Source of the DNA: Pectobacterium polonicum
GTDB taxonomy: Bacteria > Pseudomonadota > Gammaproteobacteria > Enterobacterales > Enterobacteriaceae
Assembly: GCF_005497185.1 (NCBI RefSeq)
Contig: NZ_RJTN01000011.1
Span: forward strand, 62,001-126,000
DNA: 64,000 nt
Direction of reading: 5' to 3'
Shown piece after piece: positions 1-8,741 of the stretch (within the stretch, counting starts at the first letter, position 1; every line of letters starts with the position of its first letter). The position numbers and the translations under genes are program-made. The notes beneath the pieces were generated by a model. It saw only the letters and a program-made list of their open reading frames with translations. It ran no database searches and was not told the origin of the DNA.

Positions 1-66
1 CTGAGTAAGCTCATCGGGACTCCCTCTCTTGCCGCCTTCCTGCAACTCGAATTATTTGGGGTATAT
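1..66. repeat. Right half of a palindromic intergenic repeat
   Basis: Positions 43-66 carry the same arm (caactcgaattattt followed by gggtatat) that ends the larger repeat at 48080-48346 and the short copy at 24567-24625. Positions 5-20 resemble the 'gtaagctcctgggga' part of the large copy. The left half lies outside the window. The class is a familiar Enterobacterales intergenic repeat, from memory; the family name is not assigned. Confidence 0.7.
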
Positions 67-107
67 ATTCATTATCAAGTCATGCTTATGAGCAGATTAT
101 AAAAACC

Positions 108-139
108 AAAAACCATCTTATTTGAATAAGATGGTTTTT
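108..139 (-). terminator. Terminator of the lectin gene
   Basis: A 14-bp perfect stem (109-122 with 125-138) is closed by a tiny loop. Reading the minus strand it ends in a T-rich tract. It lies about 35 bp beyond the stop codon of the lectin gene, which fits an intrinsic terminator. Confidence 0.85.
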
Positions 140-174
140 AAACTGATATTGCGTACTATACATATCAGTTAATT

Positions 175-612
175 TTATTCGCTCGCGGATAAAGAGACTC
201 TATCCAGAGGAACGAATTTCCATTGCTGAGCGATTGAACCATTAAATTCAAATAGCTGAACACGCGTTCCTGCACCACCACGACCTTGAACGTCGATGAC
301 ATAGGATTTATTCGCCTGGCTAAAAATAAACCCAGGTTTGCTCGCAAAATCCCACTTTTGAGTTGATTCATTCTGGTTGGTTAACTGTAAAACGAGATCT
401 GTACCGCTGGCAATAGCTTTATTTTTAATTGCCAGTGCTAAAGCCCCGTCACTCGCCGCCAGTGAAATTACGCCTGTTCTACTATCCAAATTCCATAGGA
501 TTTTATCGAGTGAGGAATCTGCACGGAGCAGAACGGCTGTGGCATCTTTTTGCTGATCGGAGACACCTAATGCCAGTGTTGAATCTGCTGAATATTTCAA
601 AATACCAATCAT
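175..612 (-). CDS. Ricin-type beta-trefoil lectin domain protein
   Basis: The 145-residue protein appears to be a single beta-trefoil carbohydrate-binding domain. The three subdomain signatures are visible in order as LWN near residue 40, QKW near residue 86 and QQW near residue 130, with a GRGGAGT-type loop before the last. There is no signal peptide, membrane segment or catalytic domain, so it is either cytoplasmic or released by a route not visible here. An AAGGAA ribosome site precedes the ATG. The gene stands alone with its own terminator in DNA much richer in A+T than its neighbours, which suggests acquisition. The sugar ligand and role (toxin, adhesin or storage lectin) cannot be told from sequence. 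Confidence 0.8.
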   Translation of the reverse strand: MIGILKYSADSTLALGVSDQQKDATAVLLRADSSLDKILWNLDSRTGVISLAASDGALALAIKNKAIASGTDLVLQLTNQNESTQKWDFASKPGFIFSQANKSYVIDVQGRGGAGTRVQLFEFNGSIAQQWKFVPLDRVSLSASE

Positions 613-965
613 AATAATTTCCTTGCTATTAGTGTTAGTCGATAGTTTCTGGCTTATTTAATTTCGCCAGCGATTAAACTGTAGTTGTGTTTGTTTTTTT
701 TGCCATCTGGTTTTTTGACGAAAAATAACAAACTATTGGTTTTTATATTTATTTAATTTTTAACTTTATAAATATCTTATTGGGTTTTTTTATTTTGAGA
801 AATATATTAAATTATTTATATAGTGATGGGTTTAATTATTTGCATAGTAATTGTTTTATATTGGGTATGTTCTGCGAAATAAAATTTAATTATCAAGGTA
901 ATTAAATCCATTTCGTTATTTAGACAATAGGCGTGTCAGCAGGTTCAGAATGAATTCAGAATGGG
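613..965. other. AT-rich intergenic region upstream of the lectin gene
   Basis: About 350 bp with long A/T runs and no credible gene. It must contain the minus-strand promoter of the lectin gene, but no single -35/-10 pair stands out among many AT-rich matches. Such composition is typical of H-NS-silenced acquired genes; that is inference. Confidence 0.5.
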
Positions 966-997
966 AGCGGTCTGTTCAATATAAAAAACAGACCGCT
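966..997 (-). terminator. Hairpin ending the ABC transporter/monooxygenase operon
   Basis: An 11-bp perfect stem (966-976 with 987-997) lies 6 bp after the stop codon of the CMD protein gene. Reading the minus strand, the T-run sits in the loop rather than after the stem, so it may act as a terminator or as an mRNA 3' stabiliser. Confidence 0.75.
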
Positions 998-1003
998 TGA
1001 ATA

Positions 1004-2137
1004 TTAATGCTCTGGCCAGAAGGGTTCGCCCAGCGTGAGCATCAGTCGGTTGGCCCAGGAGAAGAAGGCGGCTGACTGCACGATATCGACAATCTCCAGC
1101 GTATCTAATCCTTGTTCTTGCAGTTGCTTCAGGTCGTTGGCATTGACCTGTGCGGGCGTGGCGGAGAGGCGTGCGGAGAAATCGATAATCGCCTGCCAGC
1201 GTGGGCTTTGGCCGATGCTTAAATCGCCACCGGGAACGACGTCCAGTAACCGTTGCACATCGCTGTCCTGCTTAGAGAGCTGACTGGCTTTACGGGCATG
1301 TACCGAGGCGCAATAAATGCAGCCGTTGACCTTACTGGTGACGGCGGCGATCAGTTCGCGTTCTTTGCGCGGCAGGCCGCCAGAGGTATAAAAAATCCCT
1401 TTATCCGTTAGCGTACGCTGTTCCAGCACCGGAAGGTTGCGGCCTAGCAGGCGGAAATAGTCGGAATTGGTATGGCCGAATCGCGCCAGAATCGCCTGCT
1501 CATCGGCATTGAATGCTGCCAGTGGTTTGGGGGTAATCCATGGTTCCCAATCCAGTTCCGCCTGAGTGAACGCCTGCGGTGCGGCTTTGCCGCTGTGCGT
1601 CTGGGGCTGGGTATGCCACTGGCCTGCAACGGCGGCCTGTGAATGTGGTTGGCCAACGCGATGACCTGCAATCAGGCGATAGCCGCGCAGCAGGCGACTT
1701 TGGAAATTCACAAACGCGATGAGCTGCGACAGCGTGACGATATCGTCTACCGACCAGCCCGCCTGTTCCAGCGCGTTGACGTGGGATGGTGCGGCTTGCA
1801 CGGGGGTCTTCGTCAGGCGCTCAGCGTGATCCAGCGCCAGCTGTAGCGCGGGTGTCAGCGTAGGTTCTGGGAAGTCCGCCAGTCGCTCGGCATAAAAATG
1901 CTGTAGCTGCTCATCTTGCTGCCAGTCGCTGATCTTTGTTGCAAACCAAAAGCGCAGCGATAACGGTAATGTCACGTCATCATGTGCCGCGGCGTTAAAC
2001 AGTGCGTCGTAACTGCCTTGGGTGTGGCGGGTTGCCGCTTCACGGGTTTTTCTGGCTTCTGCGAGGGCGGAATCCGGGCTGATTTCGGCCAGCGCATTCA
2101 GTATGTCATGGGTGTGCAAGGTGTTAGCGTGCGTCAT
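1004..2137 (-). CDS. CMD/alkylhydroperoxidase-like two-domain protein
   Basis: This 377-residue protein has two carboxymuconolactone-decarboxylase-like halves. The C-terminal half (about 210-377) carries the AhpD-type redox motif C273-x-x-C276-x-x-x-H280. The N-terminal half (about 1-165) has the helical fold pattern but no cysteines. It resembles the Avi_7170 and Avi_7169 families, which I recall as separate neighbouring genes elsewhere, here fused into one chain. It is the last gene of the operon, and its ATG overlaps the stop of the monooxygenase gene by 4 bp. With the flavin monooxygenase it probably handles an oxidised or peroxidic product of the imported substrate. The exact reaction is unknown. 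Confidence 0.8.
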   Translation of the reverse strand: MTHANTLHTHDILNALAEISPDSALAEARKTREAATRHTQGSYDALFNAAAHDDVTLPLSLRFWFATKISDWQQDEQLQHFYAERLADFPEPTLTPALQLALDHAERLTKTPVQAAPSHVNALEQAGWSVDDIVTLSQLIAFVNFQSRLLRGYRLIAGHRVGQPHSQAAVAGQWHTQPQTHSGKAAPQAFTQAELDWEPWITPKPLAAFNADEQAILARFGHTNSDYFRLLGRNLPVLEQRTLTDKGIFYTSGGLPRKERELIAAVTSKVNGCIYCASVHARKASQLSKQDSDVQRLLDVVPGGDLSIGQSPRWQAIIDFSARLSATPAQVNANDLKQLQEQGLDTLEIVDIVQSAAFFSWANRLMLTLGEPFWPEH

Positions 2138-3168
2138 GCAATCTCCTGCCCGAGCGGGCTTTTCTGTTTGACGGCGGGCTTCCAGCCCAAAGCGGGAGCC
2201 ACCTGAGTGGCAATCAATTCAAGCGAGCGAAGGATCAGCGCATGTGGCGGATCGATGGAGTGTACCTGGAACGTCACATCCGTCGCCCGCTCCAGCGAAC
2301 TGTCAGCCCGAAGCGATGCAATCACATCCTGTGCTGTGCCGACATGGCTATCGAAGGAAGCAATCAGCGCTTCTACTGAGTCATGAGGGATCGCGCGGAA
2401 CGTGCCGGAACGGGCGGCAGAACGATTAAGTCCTTTCTCTGCCAGACTCAGCGCTAGCTGACGATCGTCAGCCACGAAGACGCTACGTGAGCTGAGGATA
2501 CGCGGCGCGACGCCAGCGGGCAGCGCAGCCAGATAGGCGTCGATCATCGGGTTTTGCAAGTCAGCGAGCGTGGCGTCTGGAAAATGTTCCGGGCGTGGCT
2601 GGGTACGAGAGAGCATCAGGCCATCGCCTGCTTTGCCTGCTCGCTCCGCCCCTTCGATGGAAAACGTGGCCTGCCAGACGCGCTTATCTAAATGCGGGGC
2701 GGCAGGGTAGAGCTGATTGCCGTCTTCGCTCAATGCGTCTCCCCGCCAGGCGGCGCGCAGTTTCTCCAGGTAGCGCCCGAGGATCTGTCCGCGCTGCGCG
2801 CTGTCGTGACCGAACGCGGCAAATGAGGACGGCGTGCCGCCGGAACCCACGCCGACTTCCAGCCTGCCGTTGCTGAGTAAATCGAGCACGGCAGTGTCTT
2901 CCGCCACGCGTAGCGGCTCTTCCATTGGCAGCGTAATCACGCCAGTGCCGAGCTGGATGCGTTGAGTCCGTGCGGCGACCAGCGCCAGAAACACCAGCGG
3001 TGAAGGCAATCCGCCTTCATCCGCGTGAAAGTGGTGCTGTGCGACCCATGCGCTGTCGAATCCTAGTTGTTCGGCTTTGACGATCTGTTCCGTTGCCAGC
3101 CGATAACGCTGCTGGGCGGAAACGTCATCCAGCAACCGTGTGAAAAATCCCAGGCGTTTCGTTGCCAT
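2134..3168 (-). CDS. LLM-class flavin-dependent monooxygenase
   Basis: A 344-residue luciferase-like (TIM-barrel) FMN- or F420-type oxidoreductase. The N-terminus (GFFTRLL, later AQHHF and ADEGGLPSP) and the LGTGVITLP and VGVGSGGTP segments are typical of bacterial luciferase relatives. It most resembles the putative FMN-dependent monooxygenases encoded beside peptide-type ABC transporters. It starts 1 bp after the ATPase gene and overlaps the CMD gene by 4 bp, so it is translationally coupled in one operon. By family it would use reduced flavin and oxygen to oxidise a small organic, often sulfur-containing, substrate brought in by the transporter. The substrate is not deducible. Confidence 0.88.
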   Translation of the reverse strand: MATKRLGFFTRLLDDVSAQQRYRLATEQIVKAEQLGFDSAWVAQHHFHADEGGLPSPLVFLALVAARTQRIQLGTGVITLPMEEPLRVAEDTAVLDLLSNGRLEVGVGSGGTPSSFAAFGHDSAQRGQILGRYLEKLRAAWRGDALSEDGNQLYPAAPHLDKRVWQATFSIEGAERAGKAGDGLMLSRTQPRPEHFPDATLADLQNPMIDAYLAALPAGVAPRILSSRSVFVADDRQLALSLAEKGLNRSAARSGTFRAIPHDSVEALIASFDSHVGTAQDVIASLRADSSLERATDVTFQVHSIDPPHALILRSLELIATQVAPALGWKPAVKQKSPLGQEIA

Positions 3169-3169
3169 T

Positions 3170-4867
3170 TTACAGTCCTTGGTTTAGTGCGAATGTGGAT
3201 TCAGTATGAATTTGGGGGTGGGGTGAACGGGCAAAAGCCGGGTGTTGCTGCCCAGGGATAGCCTCGATAAGTTCACGGGTATAGCGATGTTCGGGCTGGG
3301 CGAAGATGCGCTCCACCGGGCCGGATTCAAGCTGCTTGCCGTGGTACAGCACGGAAACGGTATCGGCAATCTGACGTACTACCGCTAAATCGTGCGAGAT
3401 GAACACGTAAGTCAGCCCCAGTGATTCCTGTAGCTCGGTCAGCAAACGGAGAATCTGCGCCTGCACGGTGACATCCAGTGCGGAAACGGCTTCGTCCAAT
3501 ACCAATACCTGCGGTTCCAGCACCAGCGCTCGGGCGATCGCGACGCGTTGGCGCTGTCCGCCGGACAGTTCACGCGGCTTACGCGACAGTAGCGCTACTG
3601 GCAAGGAGACGCGTTCGAACATCTCATGAATTTTTCGCTCCCGCTGTGCGGCAGTATGGCGATTAAAATTGCGTAGCGGTTCCTCGACGATGTCGTACAG
3701 CCGCTGCGATGGATCGAGCGAGCCAAAGGGGTTTTGATAGACCAGTTGGATTTTCTGCCGGAACTGACGCAGCGCTTCACCTTTCAGGTGAGTGATGTCG
3801 GTGCCGTCGATCAGAATACGTCCGGCGCTGGGATGATGGAACCCGAGCAAGCTGCGTGCCGTGGTGGTTTTACCGGAGCCGGATTCGCCGACAATGGCGT
3901 GCGTTGTGCCGCGTACTACGCTGAAAGAGACGTCATCCACAGCGCGAAAATGCTCGCCTTTGCTACCTGACAGGGGAAAGGTTTGCACCAGATTTTCGAC
4001 CGAGACAATAATCTCGGAGGCATGGTTGCGCGGTGGACGCGGTATCGGGTTGAGCGATGGAACATTCGCCAGCAGCGTGCGGGCATAGTGGCTTGAGGGC
4101 GCGCTGAGCACGTCCAGCGTCGGCCCTTGCTCCTGAATGTAGCCGTTCTGGAAAACCAGCAGACGATCGGCACGCTCGGCCGCTACGCCCAGATCGTGAG
4201 TGACGAACAGCACCGCCGTGCCATTTTCGCGCCGCAGCTCATCGAGCAGATCGAGGATACGTTTCTGCACCGTGACATCCAGCGCGCTGGTGGGTTCATC
4301 GGCGATAATCAGCGCGGGTTTCAGTGCAATCGCAATCGCTATCAACACGCGCTGTTTCATGCCACCAGATAGCTCGTGCGGATACTGCTTCGCCCGCAGT
4401 TCCGGCTGATTCAGGCCAACACGTTCCAGCAGCGCCAGCGTTTTCTGGCGGATAGTCTGGCGATCTTCCCGTTGATGAATACGCAGAATCTCATCTACCT
4501 GCTCGCCGATGGTCTGCACCGGATTAAGGGAACTGGTGGGATCTTGTGGGATCAGGCTGATCTGCGCGCCGCGCACGCTGTCCAACCGCTTTTGCGACCA
4601 GCCGCTGATATCCACGCCGTTTAGCCGAATGGCACCGCGCGTGAGCCTGCCGTTCTCGGCGAGCAAGCCGATGACGGCCTGTGCGGTAGTGGTCTTGCCT
4701 GAACCGGATTCTCCTACCAGTGCGACGACTTCGCCGGGCTGAATATGGAAAGAGACGCCTTCCACGACGGTTTGCTCGCGGTCGTCACTGCGGTAGGCGA
4801 TAGTGACATTTTCCAGAGCCAGTACGGGGACTGCTGCGCTGGTTTGTAAGCTGGCTGGCAGACTCAT
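3170..4867 (-). CDS. Fused double ATP-binding subunit, peptide/opine-type ABC transporter
   Basis: 565 residues containing two complete ABC ATPase domains, equivalent to DppD plus DppF in one chain. Each half has a Walker A motif (GESGSGKTT), an LSGG signature and a Walker B with the adjacent Asp-Glu (ADEPTSALD in the first, LDEAVSALD in the second). It energises import through the two permeases encoded just upstream. The start overlaps the preceding permease stop by 4 bp and is preceded by an AGGA site. Fused forms are common in this family (GsiA is an example), so the fusion is not a frameshift artefact. The substrate is unknown. Confidence 0.92.
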   Translation of the reverse strand: MSLPASLQTSAAVPVLALENVTIAYRSDDREQTVVEGVSFHIQPGEVVALVGESGSGKTTTAQAVIGLLAENGRLTRGAIRLNGVDISGWSQKRLDSVRGAQISLIPQDPTSSLNPVQTIGEQVDEILRIHQREDRQTIRQKTLALLERVGLNQPELRAKQYPHELSGGMKQRVLIAIAIALKPALIIADEPTSALDVTVQKRILDLLDELRRENGTAVLFVTHDLGVAAERADRLLVFQNGYIQEQGPTLDVLSAPSSHYARTLLANVPSLNPIPRPPRNHASEIIVSVENLVQTFPLSGSKGEHFRAVDDVSFSVVRGTTHAIVGESGSGKTTTARSLLGFHHPSAGRILIDGTDITHLKGEALRQFRQKIQLVYQNPFGSLDPSQRLYDIVEEPLRNFNRHTAAQRERKIHEMFERVSLPVALLSRKPRELSGGQRQRVAIARALVLEPQVLVLDEAVSALDVTVQAQILRLLTELQESLGLTYVFISHDLAVVRQIADTVSVLYHGKQLESGPVERIFAQPEHRYTRELIEAIPGQQHPAFARSPHPQIHTESTFALNQGL

Positions 4868-5724
4868 CGTTCCGTCCTCCTGATCGATTGGCTGATACGG
4901 TTAGCGGACAACACAACAAGTACGACAACCAGGCCGGGGAAGGTGGTCAGCCACCAGGCGGTTGCGATGTAATTGCGGCCTTCGGCGATGAGTAGCCCCC
5001 ATTCTGGCGTGGGCGGTGGTGCGCCGTAGCCGAGAAAACTCAGCGTGGAAATCGCCAGAATCGCGCTGCCGAATTGTAGGGCGGCGAAAGCAAAAACGGT
5101 GGTGAGCGAATTTGGCAGGATGTGTCGCCACAGCACGCTGAAAAAGGTGCCGCCGCTGCCATAGGCGGCTTCAACATAGTCGCTATGGCGTACACGTAAC
5201 ACCTCTGAGCGCACCAGTCGGGTAAAGCTGGCGATGGAGGTAACACCCACGGCAATTGCGGCGTTAACCGTGCCGAAACCCAACAGGATGATGACGCTCA
5301 GCGCTAGCAGCAGGCCGGGAATGGCAAGTAAGACATCGATGCTGCGCATGACGACGCTATCCAGCCAGCCGCCAACGGCACCTGCCAATAGGCCGAACAG
5401 GCTGCCGAGCACCAGACCTAGCCCGACGGCAATAAACGCGCCTGACAGCGAGTGCACCGCGCCATAAACAATGCGCGCATAGAGATCGCGCCCCAGTTGG
5501 TCGGTGCCGAGCCAGTAGTCTGCGTCGGGTGCCAGTCGCTGTGCGCCTGCGATGCCTTCTGTCGGGCTATAGCTGGTAAACCAGCCAGGAAACAGCGCCC
5601 AGAGTGCGACGGTTAAGATGACCAACCACGCCAGCAGTAGCCCTGGTTGAAAGGCATAGCGACGTAGAAACGGTCGCTTGCGCAGAAGGGGAAACGTAAT
5701 TTTTTCCAACTGTACGGTAGTCAT
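4864..5724 (-). CDS. ABC transporter permease, DppC type
   Basis: 286-residue inner-membrane permease. A cytoplasmic N-terminus leads into a first membrane segment near residues 28-48, followed by the DppC-type periplasmic segment with LGTDQLGRD. The five C-terminal membrane helices contain the EAA-loop sequence around EAAYGSGGT that docks the ATPase. It pairs with the DppB-type permease encoded upstream, with which it shares a 4-bp overlap, and also overlaps the ATPase gene by 4 bp. The family imports di/oligopeptides, nickel, glutathione or opines. Nothing in the sequence narrows this down. Confidence 0.92.
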   Translation of the reverse strand: MTTVQLEKITFPLLRKRPFLRRYAFQPGLLLAWLVILTVALWALFPGWFTSYSPTEGIAGAQRLAPDADYWLGTDQLGRDLYARIVYGAVHSLSGAFIAVGLGLVLGSLFGLLAGAVGGWLDSVVMRSIDVLLAIPGLLLALSVIILLGFGTVNAAIAVGVTSIASFTRLVRSEVLRVRHSDYVEAAYGSGGTFFSVLWRHILPNSLTTVFAFAALQFGSAILAISTLSFLGYGAPPPTPEWGLLIAEGRNYIATAWWLTTFPGLVVVLVVLSANRISQSIRRTER

Positions 5725-6665
5725 AGCGTGGCTCCTGGCGTTCTTTTCAGGCGCGGATCGAGCAGAGGATAGAGTAGGTCGACGGTTAGATTGACGACGA
5801 CAAAGGCGGCGGCAGAAATAAGCACGATGGCCTGTAGCACGCTGCTGTCCTGATAGTTCACAGCTTCCTGAGTCAACTGGCCGAGCCCGTTGCGGCCAAA
5901 CACGGTTTCGGTAATCAGCGCGCCCGCGATCAGCTCGCCCAGCAGCAAACCAGCGATGGTCAGTGTAGGCAGCATGGCGTTACGGGCGATATGTCGCCAG
6001 AGCACGCCGCTACGGCTGGCACCTTTCGCGCGGGCAACGGCAACAAATGGCTGTGTTTGCACCTGATCGATGCTACGCATCAGTACCTGAGCCAGCGGAG
6101 CAGAGATCGGCAGCGCCAGCGTGAGAACGGGCAAAATCAGTCCTTCCCATTCACCGGGGTTAATCACCGGAATCAGCCCTAGACGGAAAGAGAAGATCTG
6201 AATCAATACGATGCCCAGCCAGAAGGTCGGCACGGAAATAAACAGCGACGGCAGCGATTGCAGCGTGGTTCGTAGCCACTGAAACGGCGTTAGCGTTGAT
6301 AAGAAGGCGAGGGTAAACGCCAACAGCCCAGCAGCGATAAAACCCAGTACCGCGAGTAGCAGCGTGGGCGGCAGATTCGCGGCGATAAGCTCGGTCACGG
6401 GTACGCCAGCCTGAAGAGAGAGGCCGAGATCGCCACGCAGTATCTGGGCTATCGCATGAAAATACTGCGTAAGCGCTGGGGTGTCGGCTCCGTAAGACAG
6501 GCGCAGCTGTGCGATTTGCTCGGCACTCAGGCCGAGATCCGGGTTTTGAAATTTGATCAGGATGGCATCACCCGGCATCGCCTGAAGCAGGATAAAAGAC
6601 AAGGTAAATGCCGCCCAAAGTACGAGCAGTGCCTGACCGATACGCAGTGCCAGATATCGATTCAT
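5721..6665 (-). CDS. ABC transporter permease, DppB type
   Basis: 314-residue inner-membrane permease. It opens with a short cytoplasmic stretch and a membrane segment typical of DppB (RIGQALLVLWAAFTLSFIL), then the large periplasmic loop and a C-terminal bundle with the EAA-like motif ARAKGASRSGVLWRHI. It partners the DppC-type permease. Its first codons (Met-Asn-Arg-Tyr-Leu) are also present, followed by a stop, at 8698-8715. This shows that the start of this gene was inside the DNA block duplicated together with the binding-protein gene. The start is supported by a GAAGAG ribosome site. Confidence 0.92.
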   Translation of the reverse strand: MNRYLALRIGQALLVLWAAFTLSFILLQAMPGDAILIKFQNPDLGLSAEQIAQLRLSYGADTPALTQYFHAIAQILRGDLGLSLQAGVPVTELIAANLPPTLLLAVLGFIAAGLLAFTLAFLSTLTPFQWLRTTLQSLPSLFISVPTFWLGIVLIQIFSFRLGLIPVINPGEWEGLILPVLTLALPISAPLAQVLMRSIDQVQTQPFVAVARAKGASRSGVLWRHIARNAMLPTLTIAGLLLGELIAGALITETVFGRNGLGQLTQEAVNYQDSSVLQAIVLISAAAFVVVNLTVDLLYPLLDPRLKRTPGATL

Positions 6666-6692
6666 GATAATCTCTTCCCTCTTTCTTCGGTG

Positions 6693-8330
6693 TTACTTAT
6701 TCAGCCAGGTGTTGTAAAAGCTGGGGCGACCCACGGCTTCAAACGCGATGCCTTTGGTGGTGGAGGCACCTGCAAATACCTGTGGCTCTTCAAAGATGGG
6801 GATAACATAGGCCTGATCGGTCAGATAGTTCTGCACTTCCCCAACCAGCGCCAGCCGCTTGCTGCGGTCGGTTTCTGTGGCGATGCCATCCAACAACGTA
6901 TTCAGGTGCGAATCTACGAAGGTGTTTACCTTGTCGCTGGAGCCGCCTTTTTGCAGCAGGACGTTACGTACCGTCGGGTAATACTGGCTTTTCAGCACAT
7001 CTGGATCGGCGCGACCTACCATGGAAGGAGCTACGCCGGTTTTCAATGGGTCGAGGCTATCCACGGTTTTGCTGCCCGCATCCCCTGCCAGTACATTCAG
7101 CTTCACGCCGACTTTTGCCCACTGTTGAGCAACCAGTTGCAGCGTTTCTTTGCTCTGTGGATGTTGTATCGATTCATAGGCGGTCAATTCCAGCGTTTTG
7201 CCGTCTTTTTGCCGTAATCCCTGCGAACCGGTTTTCCAGCCTGCTTCATCTAACAGCTTGTTGGCCTGTGCGGGATCGAAGGTCAGTTTGCTGGAGAGAT
7301 CGACATGGCCAGCCGCAGTCTTAGCCAGTGGTGACGTGGCTAGCGGGTAGTTGTCAGAGAACAGCGTATTCACGATCTCTTTGGTGTTGGTGGCGTGCAG
7401 TAGCGCTTTACGAACATGGATATCGGCGACCAGCGGGTTATCCGGGCGGAAAACCACGCTGTTATTGACGCCGCGTGTAGGCGGGGCATAAAGATTGAAG
7501 CCCTGACTTTGTACTCGTTTTTCATCATAGGCCTGGATCTGACGAATGAAATCCGCCTGACCGGAGACCAATGCACCGATGCGTACACTGTCTTCCGGCG
7601 TGACCAGATAGGTAATGCCGTCCAGATAGGCGCGCCCCTGATGCTTCGATTTAACCGGAGCCCAGTTGTAATCTTTACGTACGGTCAGCTTCAGTTCCCG
7701 CCCCAGCTTCTCGCTGCTGACTACAAACGGGCCGGAGCCGATAATATTCTTCGCATTACCTAACTGATTGAAATTGTGCTCAAGCGTGCTGAGAGAAACC
7801 AGACCGGAACCGATCGCCGAGGTGCCTTGTAAAAAGCCTGGGGACGGCTTCTTAAAGTAAAACTTCACCGTCAGCGGATCGACGACTTCACTGCGCAGGT
7901 AGTTATTGATCACCTCTGAAACCGGCTGGTTGAGCGCCTTATTCCCTAAACCGTAAGTATCGAAATTTTTTGCTACCGCGTTGGCATCCAGCGGGGTGCC
8001 GTCAGAGAAAGTAATACCGGGGCGAATCTTGAAGGTGTATTCGGTGTTATCCGCGTTGATGATCCAGGATTCGGCAACCCACGGTTCAATCTCCAGCGTT
8101 TCTGGGTTCTGGTACGTCAGTTTATCGGTGATCTGGTTGAGAATGCCGCCGTTCGGGTAAAAACCGCCCGCGGGCGTATAGAGATTGGTGTGTGCCTGCT
8201 GTTCCAGATAAACCAGCGTGCCGCCGATTTTCGGTGTGTCGTCCGCTGCCTGTGCGCTCAGTGCGCCGCCCAGAAGGAGCAGCGAAGCAAAAATAGTGTG
8301 TTTCTGATGAGGATGTAAAAAAGTCGCCAC
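6693..8330 (-). CDS. Periplasmic substrate-binding protein, copy 1
   Basis: 545-residue SBP family 5 (DppA/OppA-like) protein with a signal peptide of about 28 residues ending SAQA|ADD. It captures the substrate in the periplasm for the permeases encoded immediately downstream. The start is GTG, the only plausible one before the signal sequence, with an AGGA site upstream. It is about 94% identical to copy 2 at 8742-10379: by eye about 33 substitutions over 545 residues and no gaps. It belongs to the family of peptide-type binding proteins found beside LLM-class monooxygenases. The substrate is unknown, and the differences from copy 2 cluster partly in the C-terminal third. Confidence 0.92.
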   Translation of the reverse strand: MATFLHPHQKHTIFASLLLLGGALSAQAADDTPKIGGTLVYLEQQAHTNLYTPAGGFYPNGGILNQITDKLTYQNPETLEIEPWVAESWIINADNTEYTFKIRPGITFSDGTPLDANAVAKNFDTYGLGNKALNQPVSEVINNYLRSEVVDPLTVKFYFKKPSPGFLQGTSAIGSGLVSLSTLEHNFNQLGNAKNIIGSGPFVVSSEKLGRELKLTVRKDYNWAPVKSKHQGRAYLDGITYLVTPEDSVRIGALVSGQADFIRQIQAYDEKRVQSQGFNLYAPPTRGVNNSVVFRPDNPLVADIHVRKALLHATNTKEIVNTLFSDNYPLATSPLAKTAAGHVDLSSKLTFDPAQANKLLDEAGWKTGSQGLRQKDGKTLELTAYESIQHPQSKETLQLVAQQWAKVGVKLNVLAGDAGSKTVDSLDPLKTGVAPSMVGRADPDVLKSQYYPTVRNVLLQKGGSSDKVNTFVDSHLNTLLDGIATETDRSKRLALVGEVQNYLTDQAYVIPIFEEPQVFAGASTTKGIAFEAVGRPSFYNTWLNK

Positions 8331-8592
8331 GATGGTTGTTCCTACAGGTAATGTTTTTTATTAACGTTATGTTTTATCAAGTGAATGTGTGCATCGGTTA
8401 CGTCCTGAAATGGGGGGATAAAGCAGGAAACGTTAACCGCTCGTTATCGTCGATACTTCCATAGGCAGTAGAAAACAGCAAAGAACAAAACCGGCATTGG
8501 TTATCCAGTTTTTAGGTAGGAAAAATCGTGTTTTTTTGCGGGAGATAGCCGTATTTCGCGTGTGATGGTAGGGTTATTTAGCGCACGGCGGT
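8331..8592 (-). promoter_or_regulatory. Upstream region of binding-protein copy 1
   Basis: This non-coding stretch is nearly the same as 10380-10641 upstream of copy 2, for example the conserved block around 8404-8520 versus 10452-10567. It therefore probably keeps the original promoter. No gene is seen in it. The strong conservation between two diverged copies suggests functional regulatory sequence, but I could not recognise an operator. Confidence 0.55.
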
Positions 8593-8620
8593 AGCGCTGC
8601 GAGAGAGTGGTCGCAGCGCT
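8593..8620 (-). terminator. Duplicated copy of the ghrB terminator hairpin
   Basis: Inverted repeat AGCGCTGCG (8593-8601) with CGCAGCGCT (8612-8620). It matches the hairpin at 10642-10669, which lies just past the real ghrB gene. Here it sits between the two binding-protein genes and could still reduce read-through from copy 2 into copy 1. Confidence 0.7.
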
Positions 8621-8632
8621 AAGGTTGAGTGA

Positions 8633-8696
8633 GTTTCCGCCGTGAGCGGCAACGTGATCGGAGGAAATCAGATTAAGCCACTAGCGTATCGAGATC
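8633..8696 (-). pseudogene. Internal fragment of ghrB at the duplication joint
   Basis: About 64 bp that align without gaps to 11020-11083 inside the intact ghrB gene; for example gaggaaatc and tagcgtatcgagatc are shared, with scattered substitutions. The fragment has no start or stop of its own and is not expected to make protein. It lies directly after the copied terminator hairpin, so the 3' part of ghrB between them has been lost from this copy. Confidence 0.85.
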
Positions 8697-8741
8697 ATCC
8701 CAGATATCGGTTCATGATGATCTCATCCCTCTTCTGCTGTG
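8697..8741 (-). pseudogene. Remnant of the permease gene start at the duplication joint
   Basis: Positions 8699-8715 repeat the first codons of the DppB-type permease gene (6649-6665), including the ATG and its upstream region. After Met-Asn-Arg-Tyr-Leu-Gly the frame runs into a stop (TGA at 8695-8697) because it is joined to the ghrB fragment. A six-residue peptide could be translated behind the binding-protein copy 2 gene, but it is probably only a scar. Confidence 0.85.

Noticed and set aside
8695-8715. A six-residue peptide gene at the duplication scar
   Set aside because: It is the start of the permease gene truncated by fusion to ghrB sequence. Translation is possible but nothing suggests a function.
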